Below, piece after piece: positions 12,160-21,153 of a DNA stretch of 64,000 nucleotides; position 1 is the first letter of the stretch, and each line of letters starts with the position of its first letter. Source of the stretch: Shinella zoogloeoides. Lineage in GTDB: Bacteria > Pseudomonadota > Alphaproteobacteria > Rhizobiales > Rhizobiaceae. Position numbers and translations under genes: made by a program. The DNA lies in assembly GCF_003574625.1 (NCBI RefSeq), contig NZ_QNUJ01000008.1:124001-188000 (forward strand). Reading direction: 5' to 3'. Under the pieces are notes generated by a model, which was not told the origin of the DNA, made no database searches, and worked only from the letters and a program-made list of their open reading frames with translations.

Positions 12160-13176
12160 ATGACCCGCGACGCCCTGAAAACTCTGTTCCATCCCTTCGC
12201 CTCCGGCACGCTCGGCCTGCCGGGTGAGGGGGAACGCTACCTCTTCCTCGGCGCGGAAGCCGGCCAGCGCCCGCCGGAAGGCTTTGGCGCGTCCCTGGAG
12301 GCGGTGCAGCCGCTACGCTCGCTCTATCGCGGGCTGGAAGCCGTGCGCGCACCGGTCAAGCCCGTCATCGAGGGCGAGGATTTCGACGGCGCGCTCATCC
12401 TGATGACCAAGCACAAGGGCGAGAACGAGAACCGTATCGCCGAAGCCCTGCGCCGTGTGCGCACGGGCGGCCTGATCGTCGTTGCCGGCGGCAAGGAAGA
12501 CGGCGTGCAGTCCATGCGCAAGCGTCTCGACCAGCTCGGCCTGACGGGTGACTCCATGCCGAAGTACCACGGCCTCGCCATCTGGTTCGCCCGGCCGGAA
12601 GATCCGGCGGAGGCAATCTCCAAGCTCGCGGCCAAGCCGGTGCGCATCGCTGGCCGCTTCACCGCGGCGCCCGGCATGTTCTCGCATGATCGCATCGATG
12701 AAGGCTCCGAACTGCTCGCCACGCGCATCCCGGAGGATTTCAACGGCCACGCCGCCGATTTCGGCGCGGGCTGGGGCTATCTCTCCGTCATGTTCGGCGG
12801 CCGCGCGCCGCACGCGAAGGGCATCGATGTCTTCGAGGCGCATTACGAGGCGCTGGAAGCCGCCAAGGAGAACATGGCGGAGAACTGCCCGAACATCCCG
12901 GCGCGCTTCTACTGGTTCGACCTGACGGCGGAAACGCCGCGCGACCACTACGACCTCATCGTCATGAACCCGCCCTTCCATGAGGGCCATGCCGCCGACC
13001 ATTCGCTCGGCGCCGGCATGATCCGCATGGCGGCGAAGTCGCTGAAGATCGGCGGCCGCCTGCTGATGGTCGCCAATCGCGGCCTGCCCTACGAGCCGGT
13101 GCTGAAGGAAGCCTTCAAGGAAAGCGGTGAGCTTTGCCGCAACGCCCGCTTCAAGGTGCTGTGGGGCAAGCGCTGA
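12160..13176 (+). CDS. RsmC-like class I SAM-dependent methyltransferase
   Basis: The 338-residue protein has the two-domain build of RsmC/RlmG enzymes: an N-terminal degenerate methyltransferase-like half and a C-terminal catalytic half with the SAM loop DFGAGWGYLS (about residue 200) and the catalytic NPPFHEG motif (about residue 269) used for guanine-N2 methylation. It probably methylates 16S rRNA (m2G1207 in E. coli), though the substrate cannot be assigned from sequence. ATG 12160 is chosen since it lies just beyond the pnp terminator; the frame is open further upstream only as a shadow of pnp. The stop is 3 bases from the end of the convergent Lrp gene. Confidence 0.85.
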   Translation: MTRDALKTLFHPFASGTLGLPGEGERYLFLGAEAGQRPPEGFGASLEAVQPLRSLYRGLEAVRAPVKPVIEGEDFDGALILMTKHKGENENRIAEALRRVRTGGLIVVAGGKEDGVQSMRKRLDQLGLTGDSMPKYHGLAIWFARPEDPAEAISKLAAKPVRIAGRFTAAPGMFSHDRIDEGSELLATRIPEDFNGHAADFGAGWGYLSVMFGGRAPHAKGIDVFEAHYEALEAAKENMAENCPNIPARFYWFDLTAETPRDHYDLIVMNPPFHEGHAADHSLGAGMIRMAAKSLKIGGRLLMVANRGLPYEPVLKEAFKESGELCRNARFKVLWGKR

Positions 13177-13179
13177 GCC

Positions 13180-13638
13180 TTACAGAGGCAGCGCGAAGCT
13201 CTGCTTGACCGTTTCGCTCGGCATATCCGTCTTGACGGTCTGGATGCCGTTCCTGCGGGTGAGATGCGTCGACTGGAAGCGACGATAGTCTTCCAGATCC
13301 GAGACGACGACGCGCAGCAGTGCGTCGCTCTCGCCGAGCATGATATAGCACTCCACCACCTCCGGCAGCCGCTTCATCGCGGCGATGAAATGGTCGATGG
13401 TCTCGGCATCCTGCGCCGTCAGGGAGATGCGCGCGAACATGGAAAGCTGCAGCCCCACCTTCGCCTGATCCACGACCGCGACATAGCGGTCGATGATACC
13501 GGCCTCCTCCAATAGCTTCACCCTGCGCAGGCAGGGGGAGGGCGACAGGCCGACCCGTCTTCCAAGCTCGACATTCTGCAGGCGGCCATCCTGTTGCAGC
13601 TCGCGCAGGATACGGCGGTCGATATCGTCGAGCTGCAT
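13180..13638 (-). CDS. Lrp/AsnC-family transcriptional regulator
   Basis: The 152-residue protein has an N-terminal winged helix-turn-helix (residues 1-60, LDDIDRRILRELQQDGR then LGRRVGLSPSPCLRRVKLLEEAG) and a C-terminal RAM ligand-binding/oligomerisation domain (about 65-145). The ATG at 13638 has GAGG at good spacing; an in-frame GTG at 13650 would add four residues. It is divergent from a LysE-type exporter, the classic layout in which an Lrp-type protein senses an amino acid and controls its exporter. A short dyad in the shared intergenic region could be its site. Confidence 0.9.
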   Translation of the reverse strand: MQLDDIDRRILRELQQDGRLQNVELGRRVGLSPSPCLRRVKLLEEAGIIDRYVAVVDQAKVGLQLSMFARISLTAQDAETIDHFIAAMKRLPEVVECYIMLGESDALLRVVVSDLEDYRRFQSTHLTRRNGIQTVKTDMPSETVKQSFALPL

Positions 13639-13670
13639 TGAAATCCTCACAAACGTTCAAGCCATCCAGC

Positions 13671-13683
13671 GGCATCGAATGCC
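13671..13683. promoter_or_regulatory. Candidate Lrp-type operator dyad
   Basis: GGCAT-CGA-ATGCC is a perfect 5-bp inverted repeat located 33 bases upstream of the regulator start and 86 bases upstream of the exporter start. A related half-site, TGGCATC, follows about 30 bases downstream. The position fits autoregulation plus exporter control; assignment is inference. Confidence 0.35.
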
Positions 13684-13768
13684 AAATTCTTCTCCATTGC
13701 TGGCATCTTCGCAACCCCGTTGCGCATGGGGCGGCATAGGCTGCCGATGTCTGGGTGAGGAGAGCAGG

Positions 13769-14368
13769 ATGGACTGGGCTTGGATAATGGCGGCATCGGG
13801 CTTTGCCTTCGCCATGGCGGGCACGCCGGGGCCGAACAATACGATGGTGACGGCATCGGGCGCCAACTACGGCTTCCGTCGCACCCTCCCGGTCGCAATA
13901 GGCATGGGCATCGGCGTGGCAGCCATCATCTTCACTGTGGCGGCGGCAGGCGGCGCGGTTGTCTCGGACCCGCGCGTGCATCTGGTGCTGAAATGGATCG
14001 GCATCGCCTATCTGCTCTGGCTCGCCTGGCGCATCGCGACGGCTCCGGTCGGCCTCTCGTCCGGGAGCAGCCGGCAGCGACCGTTCACCTTCGTCGAAGG
14101 CGCATTGCTGCAGCTCGTCAATCCGAAGCTCTGGGTGATGGTCGCGGGCGCTGTGGTGACTTATGGCGGGGGCGTTGCCGGGGACCTTGCGATCCCATTC
14201 GCCTTCGCCGTCATCTTCGGCGGTGCGACACTGATAAGCACGCTGGCTTGGGCCGGTATCGGCGTCGGCGCGGGGCGCTTCATGACGGGGGAGCGCAGCC
14301 TGAAACTGTTCAACAGAGCCATGGCGCTGCTGCTGGTGCTGTCGCTTGTGCCGGTCGTGTTCGACTGA
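13769..14368 (+). CDS. LysE-family amino-acid exporter
   Basis: This 199-residue inner-membrane protein has about six hydrophobic helices and the family signature near the N-terminus (AMAGTPGPNNTMVTASGANYGFRR, the PGPN motif at residues 20-23). LysE/RhtB proteins export amino acids or related metabolites using the proton gradient; the substrate here is unknown. The ATG follows GAGGAGAGCAGG. Its divergent neighbour is an Lrp/AsnC regulator, which supports an amino-acid export role. Confidence 0.88.
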   Translation: MDWAWIMAASGFAFAMAGTPGPNNTMVTASGANYGFRRTLPVAIGMGIGVAAIIFTVAAAGGAVVSDPRVHLVLKWIGIAYLLWLAWRIATAPVGLSSGSSRQRPFTFVEGALLQLVNPKLWVMVAGAVVTYGGGVAGDLAIPFAFAVIFGGATLISTLAWAGIGVGAGRFMTGERSLKLFNRAMALLLVLSLVPVVFD

Positions 14369-14371
14369 GCA

Positions 14372-14407
14372 CAAAGAGAAACGGCGCGAAGGAGACCTTC
14401 GCGCCGT
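14372..14407 (-). terminator. Terminator of the fabA-fabB-fabI operon
   Basis: A perfect 12-bp stem (14381-14392 with 14396-14407) lies 8 bases after the fabI stop. Read on the minus strand it is followed by TTTCTCTTTG. It may also stop transcription from the convergent lysE gene. Confidence 0.75.
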
Positions 14408-14414
14408 GTGTGCC

Positions 14415-15230
14415 TTATTCGCTGTCCGCTTTCGCCAGCCGCTCCAGCGTCGGCATGGAGGTGATGTTGTAGCCGGCATCCACATAGTGGATTTCGCCGG
14501 TAACGCCGCTCGACATGTCCGAGAGCAGGTAGAGCGCCGAATTGCCGACATCCTCGATGGTGACGGTGCGGCGGAGCGGGGCATTCTTCTGCTGCCAGGA
14601 GAGCATGGCGCGGGCGTCGGAAATGCCGGCGCCGGCCAGCGTGCGGATCGGCCCGGCGGAGATCGCGTTGACGCGAATGCCTTGCGGGCCGTAGTCGCCG
14701 GCAAGGTAGCGCACGGAGGCTTCCAGCGCGGCCTTGGCGACGCCCATGACGTTGTAGTTCGGCATGATACGAACCGAGCCGCCATAGGTCAGCGTCAGCA
14801 TCGAGCCGCCGTCCGTCATCAGGTCCGCCGCGCGCTTGGCGATCTCCGTGAAGGAGAAGCAGGAGATGACCATGGTGCGCGAGAAGTTGTCGCGCGAGGT
14901 GTCGGCGTAGAGGCCCTTCAGCTCGTTCTTGTCGGAAAAGCCGATGGCGTGCACGACGAAGTCGAGCTTGCCCCACTTTTCCCGGATCGCGTCGATCGTC
15001 GCATCCACCGAGGCGATGTCCTCGACGTCGCAGGGAATGACGAAGTCCGAGCCGAGTTCGGCGGCGAGCGGCTTCACGCGCTTGCCGAGCGCTTCACCCT
15101 GGTAGGTGAAGGCGAGCTCGGCGCCCGCGCCGGCCAGCTTCTGGGCGATGCCCCAGGCGATGGAGTGGTTGTTCGCGACCCCCATGATGAGGCCGCGCTT
15201 GCCGTTCATGATCCCCGTCATGCGTGTCAT
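14415..15230 (-). CDS. fabI: Enoyl-[acyl-carrier-protein] reductase (NADH) FabI
   Basis: FabI reduces the enoyl-ACP double bond in the last step of each fatty-acid elongation cycle. The 271-residue short-chain dehydrogenase has the nucleotide-binding [13 protein letters not shown] segment (residues 17-29), the SDR catalytic pair Tyr159/Lys166 (YNVMGVAK), and the Tyr149 position. Its ATG overlaps the fabB stop (ATGA), indicating translational coupling. It is the last gene of fabA-fabB-fabI. Rhizobia usually carry two fabI copies; this is the one clustered with fabA and fabB. Confidence 0.96.
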   Translation of the reverse strand: MTRMTGIMNGKRGLIMGVANNHSIAWGIAQKLAGAGAELAFTYQGEALGKRVKPLAAELGSDFVIPCDVEDIASVDATIDAIREKWGKLDFVVHAIGFSDKNELKGLYADTSRDNFSRTMVISCFSFTEIAKRAADLMTDGGSMLTLTYGGSVRIMPNYNVMGVAKAALEASVRYLAGDYGPQGIRVNAISAGPIRTLAGAGISDARAMLSWQQKNAPLRRTVTIEDVGNSALYLLSDMSSGVTGEIHYVDAGYNITSMPTLERLAKADSE

Positions 15231-16450
15231 CCGTTGTGACGCTGGAAGACCAGCGTGGCGTTCGTGCCGCCGAAGCCGAAGGAGTTGGAGAGAACCGTGT
15301 CGATCTTCGCATTGTCGATGCGCTTGCGCACGATCGGAACGCCGTCGAATTCCGGGTCCAGTTCGGTGATATGCGCGCTTTCGCCGATAAAGCCGGCCTG
15401 CATCATCAGGAGGCCGTAGATCGATTCCTGCACGCCGGCAGCGCCCAGCGAATGGCCGGTCAGCGACTTGGTCGACTGGATATGCGGAATCTTGTCGCCG
15501 AAGACTTCGCGGATCGCGCCGATCTCCTTCGAGTCGCCGACGGGCGTCGAGGTGCCGTGCGTGTTGATGTAGTCGACATCGCCCTTCACCGTGGCAAGCG
15601 CCTGGCGCATGCAGCGCATTGCGCCTTCGCCGGACGGGGCCACCATGTCGTAGCCGTCGGAGGTCGCGCCGTAGCCGACGATCTCGGCATAGATCTTCGC
15701 GCCGCGGGCCTTGGCGTGCTCCAGATCCTCGAGGACGAGGACGCCAGCGCCGCCGGCGATGACGAAGCCGTCGCGGCTGATGTCATAGGCGCGCGAGGCG
15801 GTGGACGGCGTGTCGTTGTACTTGGAGGACATGGCGCCCATGGCGTCGAAGAGGTTCGACATGGTCCAGTCGAGGTCTTCGTGGCCGCCGGCGAACATGA
15901 TGTCCTGCTTGCCCCACTGGATCATCTCGGCGGCATTGCCGATGCAGTGCGCCGAGGTCGAGCAGGCCGACGAGATGGAATAGTTGACGCCGTGGATCTT
16001 GAACCAGGTGGCGAGCGTCGCAGATGCCGTCGAGGACATCGCCTTCGGCACGGCGAACGGGCCGATGCGCTTGGGCGAGTTGTTCTTGATGGTGATATCG
16101 GCCGCCTCGATCAGCGTGCGGGTGGACGGGCCGCCCGAACCCATGATGATGCCGGCGCGCGGATTGGCCGAGTATTCGGTCTCTTCAAGGCCGGAATCGG
16201 CGATCGCCTGCTTCATGGCGACGTGGTTCCACGCACCGCCCTGCGAGAGGAAGCGGGCCGCGCGGCGGTCGACGAGATCGGTCGTGTCGATGTTGGGCGA
16301 GCCCCAGACCTGGCACTTGAAGCCATGGTCGGCGAAGTCCTGGCTGAAGCCGATGCCCGAGCGCGCATCGCGCAGCGATGCCGTCACTTCGTCCGCATTG
16401 TTCCCGATGGAGGATACGATCCCCAGACCCGTGACAACTACCCGTCTCAT
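15227..16450 (-). CDS. fabB: 3-oxoacyl-[acyl-carrier-protein] synthase I (FabB)
   Basis: KAS I condenses malonyl-ACP with acyl-ACP and is needed to elongate unsaturated intermediates. The 407 residues contain the full catalytic triad at exactly the E. coli FabB numbering: Cys163 (SSACSTS), His298 ([10 protein letters not shown]) and His333 ([12 protein letters not shown]). The gene is 64 bases downstream of fabA and overlaps fabI by four bases. The fabA-fabB pair indicates anaerobic-type unsaturated fatty-acid synthesis. Confidence 0.97.
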   Translation of the reverse strand: MRRVVVTGLGIVSSIGNNADEVTASLRDARSGIGFSQDFADHGFKCQVWGSPNIDTTDLVDRRAARFLSQGGAWNHVAMKQAIADSGLEETEYSANPRAGIIMGSGGPSTRTLIEAADITIKNNSPKRIGPFAVPKAMSSTASATLATWFKIHGVNYSISSACSTSAHCIGNAAEMIQWGKQDIMFAGGHEDLDWTMSNLFDAMGAMSSKYNDTPSTASRAYDISRDGFVIAGGAGVLVLEDLEHAKARGAKIYAEIVGYGATSDGYDMVAPSGEGAMRCMRQALATVKGDVDYINTHGTSTPVGDSKEIGAIREVFGDKIPHIQSTKSLTGHSLGAAGVQESIYGLLMMQAGFIGESAHITELDPEFDGVPIVRKRIDNAKIDTVLSNSFGFGGTNATLVFQRHNG

Positions 16451-16514
16451 ATTCCTGACCTTTTCTTGAACGTCTCGTGGCGGGGGCGGCGCGCCGCCCC
16501 CGAGGCTTTCCGCC

Positions 16515-17030
16515 TCAGGCTTCCTTGTCCTTCGACAGGCCGACGCGCAGGTCGGTCGCCTGGTAGATGGTCTCGCCGTCGGCCTTCAGCCAGCCGTCCG
16601 CCGTGCCGAGCACGAGGCGGCCGCGCATGACGCGCTTGAAGTCGATGCCGTATTCCAGAAGCTTGGTGTCCGGCCGGACCATGCCCTTGAACTTCACCTC
16701 GCCGGTGGAGAGCGCCATGCCGCGGCCGGGCTCGCCGAGCCAGCCGAGGAAGAAGCCGGTGAGCTGCCACATGCCGTCGAGGCCGAGGCAGCCGGGCATG
16801 ATCGGGTTGCCCTGGAAATGACAGGGGAAGTACCAGTCGTCGGGCTTCACGTCGTATTCGGCGCGGATATAGCCCTTGTCGAAGGCGCCGCCCGTCTCGG
16901 AAATGTCAGTGATGCGGTGGACCATCAGCATCGGCGGCAGAGGAAGCTGCGCATTGCCCGGGCCGAAAAGCTCGCCGCGGCCGCAGGACAGGATTTCCTC
17001 GTAGTTGTAGCTGGATTGCCTGGTCGTCAT
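16515..17030 (-). CDS. fabA: 3-hydroxydecanoyl-ACP dehydratase/isomerase FabA
   Basis: FabA dehydrates 3-hydroxydecanoyl-ACP and isomerises trans-2- to cis-3-decenoyl-ACP, the branch point to unsaturated fatty acids. The 171-residue hot-dog protein carries the catalytic pair His71 and Asp85 in [13 protein letters not shown] and [10 protein letters not shown]. The start [13 protein letters not shown] (ATG 17030) matches rhizobial FabA; an ATG four codons upstream (17042) is also in frame. It heads the fabA-fabB-fabI operon and is divergent from irr across about 340 bases. Confidence 0.97.
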   Translation of the reverse strand: MTTRQSSYNYEEILSCGRGELFGPGNAQLPLPPMLMVHRITDISETGGAFDKGYIRAEYDVKPDDWYFPCHFQGNPIMPGCLGLDGMWQLTGFFLGWLGEPGRGMALSTGEVKFKGMVRPDTKLLEYGIDFKRVMRGRLVLGTADGWLKADGETIYQATDLRVGLSKDKEA

Positions 17031-17244
17031 CGAATGTCTCATCCCCGGTCTTGTACACGCTTGTTCAGCGCTAGATTTAGAGGAGGCGAGGCGGAATTTA
17101 AAGCGCCCGATCCCTCCCGTTTTGTCGCCGCACCCGTTTTGGGCGAGACGTTAATTCAGCAGTCCGCATACATGATGCGTGCGGTGACAGCCAGCGCAAA
17201 TTGCCTTGGGCGGGGCCAAGGCCCCGGTTTTCCGCATGTTGCGC

Positions 17245-17289
17245 GCCCATCGGGCGCTGCAATCCTGGCCCATTGGGCGTTGCAATCCT
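17245..17289. repeat. Tandem 22-bp dyad repeats upstream of irr
   Basis: Two copies (17245-17266 and 17268-17289, period 23) differ at only two positions. Each starts with a dyad: GCCCATTGGGC in copy 2 is a 5-bp palindrome around one base, and GCCCATCGGGC in copy 1 is the slightly degraded form. Both share the tail GCAATCCT. They end one base before the -35 hexamer of irr, which is where regulator sites are usually found. Confidence 0.6.
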
Positions 17290-17290
17290 A

Positions 17291-17319
17291 TTGAATCCCG
17301 GCAGCGCTAAAGTTATATC
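17291..17319 (+). promoter_or_regulatory. Sigma70-type promoter of irr
   Basis: TTGAAT (17291-17296) and TATATC (17314-17319) are separated by 17 bases. Predicted transcription start is about 17326, giving a leader of roughly 40 bases to the ATG at 17368 and making the upstream TTG at 17332 an unlikely start. Confidence 0.6.
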
Positions 17320-17367
17320 GAAAGCTCAAGATTGTTGTTCAAGGCCAGACAAGCGGATCGCTCGCCC

Positions 17368-17787
17368 ATGACGCATGCACACGAGTTGCCCATCGAAGAG
17401 CGCCTGCGCCATTCCGGCCTGCGCCCGACGCGCCAGCGCGTGGCCCTTGCCGACCTCCTGTTCGCCAAGGGCGACCGCCACCTGACGGTGGAGGAACTGC
17501 ACGAGGAAGCCGTCACGGCCGGCGTGCCGGTCTCGCTGGCGACGGTCTACAACACGCTGCACCAGTTCACCGAGGCCGGCCTCATCCGCGTCCTGGCGGT
17601 GGAAAGCGCGAAGACCTATTTCGACACCAATGTCTCGGATCATCACCATTTCTTCGTGGAGGGCGAGAACCACGTCCTCGACATCCCGGTGAGCAATATC
17701 GAGATCGGCAACCTGCCGGAGCCGCCCGAGGGCATGGAGATCGCGCATGTCGACGTGATCATCCGCCTGCGCCCGCGCAAGGCCTGA
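17368..17787 (+). CDS. irr: Iron response regulator Irr (Fur family)
   Basis: Irr is the alphaproteobacterial Fur-family regulator of haem synthesis and iron homeostasis; it acts when iron is low and is degraded or inactivated by haem. The 139-residue protein has the winged-helix domain (GLRPTRQRVALADLLF to VSLATVYNTLHQFTEAGLI) and the dimerisation domain with the HHH cluster at residues 92-94 that is the haem/metal site of rhizobial Irr. It lacks an extended N-terminal haem regulatory motif like that of Bradyrhizobium. ATG 17368 is preferred over TTG 17332 on promoter spacing. It is divergent from fabA, as in Sinorhizobium. Confidence 0.93.
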   Translation: MTHAHELPIEERLRHSGLRPTRQRVALADLLFAKGDRHLTVEELHEEAVTAGVPVSLATVYNTLHQFTEAGLIRVLAVESAKTYFDTNVSDHHHFFVEGENHVLDIPVSNIEIGNLPEPPEGMEIAHVDVIIRLRPRKA

Positions 17788-17793
17788 TCCTTC

Positions 17794-18426
17794 TCACATG
17801 ACATCGTCCGGATGCCGCCCCGGCCGGGGCTTGTAGACCGGAAAGCGCCAGCCGAAGCGCAGGGCCCCGCCGCGAACGATGAAGGCGGCGCCCATGCCGA
17901 TCGCCGAGGCGACCCACAGCGGCGCCCCCGCGACGGTGGCCCCCGTGAAGGCCGCGGCGCCGATCAGCGCTGCCGTGATGTAGACCTCCGGCCGCAGCAG
18001 CACCGAGGGCTCGTTGGCGAGGAGATCGCGGATGATGCCGCCGAAGCTTGCCGTCAGCACGCCGGTGGTGATGGCGACGGTCGGCGAGCCGGTGGCCGCA
18101 TAGCCCTTCGCCGCGCCCATCACGCAATAGGCCGAGACGCCCATGGCATCGAGCCAGAGCAGCAGCCGGTAGCGCGACTCGATGCGGTGCGCGAGCACGA
18201 AGACGACCAGCGCCACCGTCACGCAGACGATGAGATAGGTCGGGTTCACCACCCAGAAGACGGGTATCCCGAGGATGACATCGCGGAACGTGCCGCCGCC
18301 GATGCCGGTCGCGGCGGCGAGGAACAGGAAGCCGATGATGTCGAGCTGCTTGCGCGAGGCCGAAAGCGCGCCCGTCGCGGCGAAGACGGCAACGCCCGTA
18401 TAATCGAGCAGTTCAAGGATCGTCAC
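17794..18426 (-). CDS. Trimeric intracellular cation channel (TRIC/UPF0126) family membrane protein
   Basis: The 210-residue protein consists of two repeats of a three-helix unit, giving about seven transmembrane helices; glycine-rich segments GIGGGTFRDVILG (about residue 40) and ASFGGIIRDLLANEP (about residue 125) are the two family signatures. Bacterial TRIC-type proteins form homotrimeric cation channels, but their role in the cell is not clear. The GTG at 18426 is preceded by AAGGGGGA at good spacing; the frame remains open upstream but without coding character. Convergent with irr. Confidence 0.85.
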   Translation of the reverse strand: MTILELLDYTGVAVFAATGALSASRKQLDIIGFLFLAAATGIGGGTFRDVILGIPVFWVVNPTYLIVCVTVALVVFVLAHRIESRYRLLLWLDAMGVSAYCVMGAAKGYAATGSPTVAITTGVLTASFGGIIRDLLANEPSVLLRPEVYITAALIGAAAFTGATVAGAPLWVASAIGMGAAFIVRGGALRFGWRFPVYKPRPGRHPDDVM

Positions 18427-18609
18427 GTCTTCCCCCTTATTCGCCGGGCCCCCAGCAGGCCAAGCCTCGCGACAGCTTTGCTGCCTAAAGCTGTTCCGGC
18501 AAGGTGCGTCCGGAATCGCCGACTGCAAAGGTGCGCGCGGCAGAATCACGCCGCATGCCGCACCCGGCCGCATAATGACCGAATCGCCCGCCATGGAAAG
18601 GTTTGAGAG

Positions 18610-19083
18610 ATGGCCATCCGCATGAGTTTCCTCGCGCTCCTCTGCGCCGCGCTCGTCGCGGCCGCCACGCCCGTTCGCGCGGCCGAGATCGTGCCGGATG
18701 CCATGGCCGCCGTTCAGGCGGAAGTTGCCAAGCGCTGCAAGACGGCCGTCTATGGCGAGGACTTCGCCGAGAGCGTCGATTTCAACAACGACCGGCAGAC
18801 GGACGCGATCTTCAATCTCGGGGCGGTGAACTGCGACGGCGTCCCGGGCGGCCTGTGCGGCAATGTCGGCTGCCCGCACGAATTCTATATCCGCGTGGCC
18901 GAAGGCGGCTATTTCCTCGCCGCCACGGCCGATCTCTACGGCTACGAGATGAAGAAGCGCTTCGGCAACATGGTGCTGGAGCTCAAGGCCAATGCGGCAA
19001 GCTGCGGCCGGAGCGACGACGAGTATTGCATCATGACCATCCGCGTGCGGAACACCCGCTTCGAGACGATCTCGAAGAAGTGA
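18610..19083 (+). CDS. Secreted protein of unknown function
   Basis: The 157-residue product has an N-terminal signal peptide (to about residue 24, VRAAE). The mature part has an FG-GAP-like segment DFNNDRQTDAIFNLG (about residue 57) and six cysteines, some in a close cluster (NCDGVPGGLCGNVGCPHEF), suggesting a disulfide-stabilised periplasmic protein that may bind calcium through the Asp/Asn-rich loop. I do not recognise the family. It converges with the YdcF gene, with 1 base between them. Confidence 0.7.
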   Translation: MAIRMSFLALLCAALVAAATPVRAAEIVPDAMAAVQAEVAKRCKTAVYGEDFAESVDFNNDRQTDAIFNLGAVNCDGVPGGLCGNVGCPHEFYIRVAEGGYFLAATADLYGYEMKKRFGNMVLELKANAASCGRSDDEYCIMTIRVRNTRFETISKK

Positions 19084-19084
19084 C

Positions 19085-19876
19085 CTATTGCGGAAGCAGC
19101 GTATGCGTGCGGCCCGCGAGGTAATAGAAGAGCAGTCCCGTCCATTCGCGCAGCGCCGTCGTCATGAGCTGGCTGTTGGCCGATGGCTGGGAGAAATCGA
19201 GCCCGAGGCCCGCCCGCCCGCTCGTGCGGTAATCCGTCGGCCAGGGCTGCACGGCAAGGCCGAGCTTGCGGAAGAGGCCGACCGACCGCGGCATGTGGAA
19301 GGCTGACGTCACCAGCAGGCAGTTCCCGAGATTGTTATCGGCAAGCAGCGCCTGGGTATTGGCGGCGTTCTCGAACGTGTCGCGGGAGGCTTCCTCGCGG
19401 ATCAGCCGTGTCGCGGGCACGCCGAACGCCTCGAAGAAGCGCATGCCGACCACGGCGTCACCCTCATAGGCCCCGCTGAACGATCCGTCGCCGCCGGAAA
19501 TCAGGATGCGCGCTTCGGGAAACTCCCGCGCCAGCCGCAGCGTTTCGACGAAGCGGTCGCCGGCCTGCGTCATCTCGAAGCCGCCGCGCGCCGCGATGAT
19601 CTCCGATTCGAACCCGCCGCCGAGCGTGATGATGCAGGAGGGTCCTCCGCTGGCAAGCTCGGCGCGCGGAATGCGGTCTTCCAGCACCTGCAGGAGCACC
19701 GAACCGGTCGAGGTGAAGAGCGTCACGAAGAGGAGGAGCGCGGCCATCGTCCCCGCCAGCGTCCCGATGCGCCGCCAGCCCAGCCGGCCCGCGGCAAGGC
19801 CGATGACGAGCAGCGTAAAGGTGAGGGAAAGCGGCTGGGCGAGAAGCCAGAAGATCTTCGAAATGTAGAAGGTCAC
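19085..19876 (-). CDS. YdcF/ElyC-type (DUF218) membrane protein
   Basis: The 263-residue protein has two N-terminal transmembrane helices (about residues 5-25 and 35-58) and a DUF218 domain with IITLGGGFESE, ISGGDGSFSGAY, REEASRDTFENAANTQALL and VTSAFHMPRSVGLFRKLG. E. coli ElyC (YcbC), a relative, affects envelope integrity and undecaprenyl-phosphate recycling, so an envelope role is likely but unproven. Translation appears to start at GTG 19876. It is 24 bases downstream of the TMEM43-like gene and probably in one operon with it. Confidence 0.85.
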   Translation of the reverse strand: MTFYISKIFWLLAQPLSLTFTLLVIGLAAGRLGWRRIGTLAGTMAALLLFVTLFTSTGSVLLQVLEDRIPRAELASGGPSCIITLGGGFESEIIAARGGFEMTQAGDRFVETLRLAREFPEARILISGGDGSFSGAYEGDAVVGMRFFEAFGVPATRLIREEASRDTFENAANTQALLADNNLGNCLLVTSAFHMPRSVGLFRKLGLAVQPWPTDYRTSGRAGLGLDFSQPSANSQLMTTALREWTGLLFYYLAGRTHTLLPQ

Positions 19877-19900
19877 GTCACGCCCATCCTACCCGTTCCG

Positions 19901-21070
19901 TCATGCGGGTGCGGTCGCTGGGGCCGCCCCCTTGCCGCGCCGCAGATAGAGGATGCCGGCGGCAAGCGCAATGCCGGCGGCAAGAACCGCGATGGCGACG
20001 AGCGGCCGATAGGCGATCCACGCTATGGCGATGACCGCGGGGCCGACGAGCAGGGTGAGGATGAGCGCGATCGCCGTGGTGCCGAAGCGCACGATGGAAC
20101 CGACGAAGGGCACGATGTCGGCGACCACGCCGAAGATGGAGAGGATGAAGGCGAAGCCGACGAGGAGCCCGATCAGCCCGCCGATGCGCACCGCCCAGGT
20201 GATGATCGTGTTTTCGCTCTGCGCCGCGTCGAACATGGCGGCCGCGTCGGAAATGCCGGCCTCGCTGAGGAAGAGCTCGCGCCCGTTCGTCGTCTTGTAG
20301 GGAACGAGACCCGTGCCTCGCTGCGCGCCGACGAAGCTCGCCTCGGAAACATCCGAGCGTTCGAAGCGGATGCGGATGTCGCCGATCTGCGGATCCTGCG
20401 GGTTGAGCGAGAAGACGGCCGCGCCGGCCACCACGGAGACGGGCTTGCCGAGCGAAACGGCCTCGCCGAGCCGGCTCGCCTCGGCCGCGCCGAGCGGCAC
20501 GGTACGTTCCTCGCCGAGGCGGGCGACCGCGCGGCCCTCGATGCTGAAGGCGCCGATCGTCGCCGAGGGAACGGAGAAGCGCGCATCCGCGACCGGCTTC
20601 CGCGGATTGTCGTGGCCCGGCTGGCGGAAGCTGCCGGAGCTGATCTCGTCGCGGCTCCATTCCTTGCGGTAGGAATAGGTGGTGACGGTTTCCTCGCTGC
20701 CGCCGAGTTGCTTGCGCGTCTCGGACTGCGAGCTTTCGGCCCATTGATACATCTCGACGATGCGCTCGAGGCCGGCCGCGCCCTCGGCGGAAATGCCGAG
20801 CATATCGTCCTGCGGCACGCCGACCGGCTTCACCGGCCCGGAAATATGCACGAGCCTGCCGTCATTGGCCGGATCGACGCTGCCATTGTCGAGGGAAACG
20901 ACGAGCCCGGCGCCCTCGACGAGGGCCCGGTAGGTCTTCACCGAGCGGCCCTCGTTCCAGAAGAGAAGCCAGATGCAGGCGACAAGCAGGATGAAGCCGA
21001 CCAATATCTTGATCAGCGCCCCCTTCAGCCTGGAAAACCAGGAGGTGGTCGTCGTTTCCGTAAAGCTCAT
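19901..21070 (-). CDS. TMEM43-like membrane protein
   Basis: The 389-residue protein has one N-terminal transmembrane helix (about residues 18-40), a large extracytoplasmic beta-rich domain (about 45-290) and three or four C-terminal helices (about 297-380). This matches the TMEM43/LUMA family, whose human member sits in the inner nuclear membrane; bacterial members have no known function. ATG 21070 follows GGGGGA with 5-base spacing, favouring MSFTETTTTSW over an open upstream extension to 21121. The YdcF gene lies directly downstream. Confidence 0.8.
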   Translation of the reverse strand: MSFTETTTTSWFSRLKGALIKILVGFILLVACIWLLFWNEGRSVKTYRALVEGAGLVVSLDNGSVDPANDGRLVHISGPVKPVGVPQDDMLGISAEGAAGLERIVEMYQWAESSQSETRKQLGGSEETVTTYSYRKEWSRDEISSGSFRQPGHDNPRKPVADARFSVPSATIGAFSIEGRAVARLGEERTVPLGAAEASRLGEAVSLGKPVSVVAGAAVFSLNPQDPQIGDIRIRFERSDVSEASFVGAQRGTGLVPYKTTNGRELFLSEAGISDAAAMFDAAQSENTIITWAVRIGGLIGLLVGFAFILSIFGVVADIVPFVGSIVRFGTTAIALILTLLVGPAVIAIAWIAYRPLVAIAVLAAGIALAAGILYLRRGKGAAPATAPA

Positions 21071-21153
21071 GAAGTCCCCCGACAAGCCCGGCATTTTCCC
21101 CTGAAACGCGTAGCACGCCATGCTTATTCGCGGTTCCTGAATTGCGCAAGACG

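Larger units (their letters stand above)
17031..17367. other. fabA-irr divergent intergenic region
   Basis: This 337-base stretch has no credible gene. It holds the outward promoters of fabA and irr. On the irr side two 22-base dyad-containing repeats abut a sigma70-like promoter (annotated separately). On the fabA side I see no -35/-10 pair good enough to call. Confidence 0.6.
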
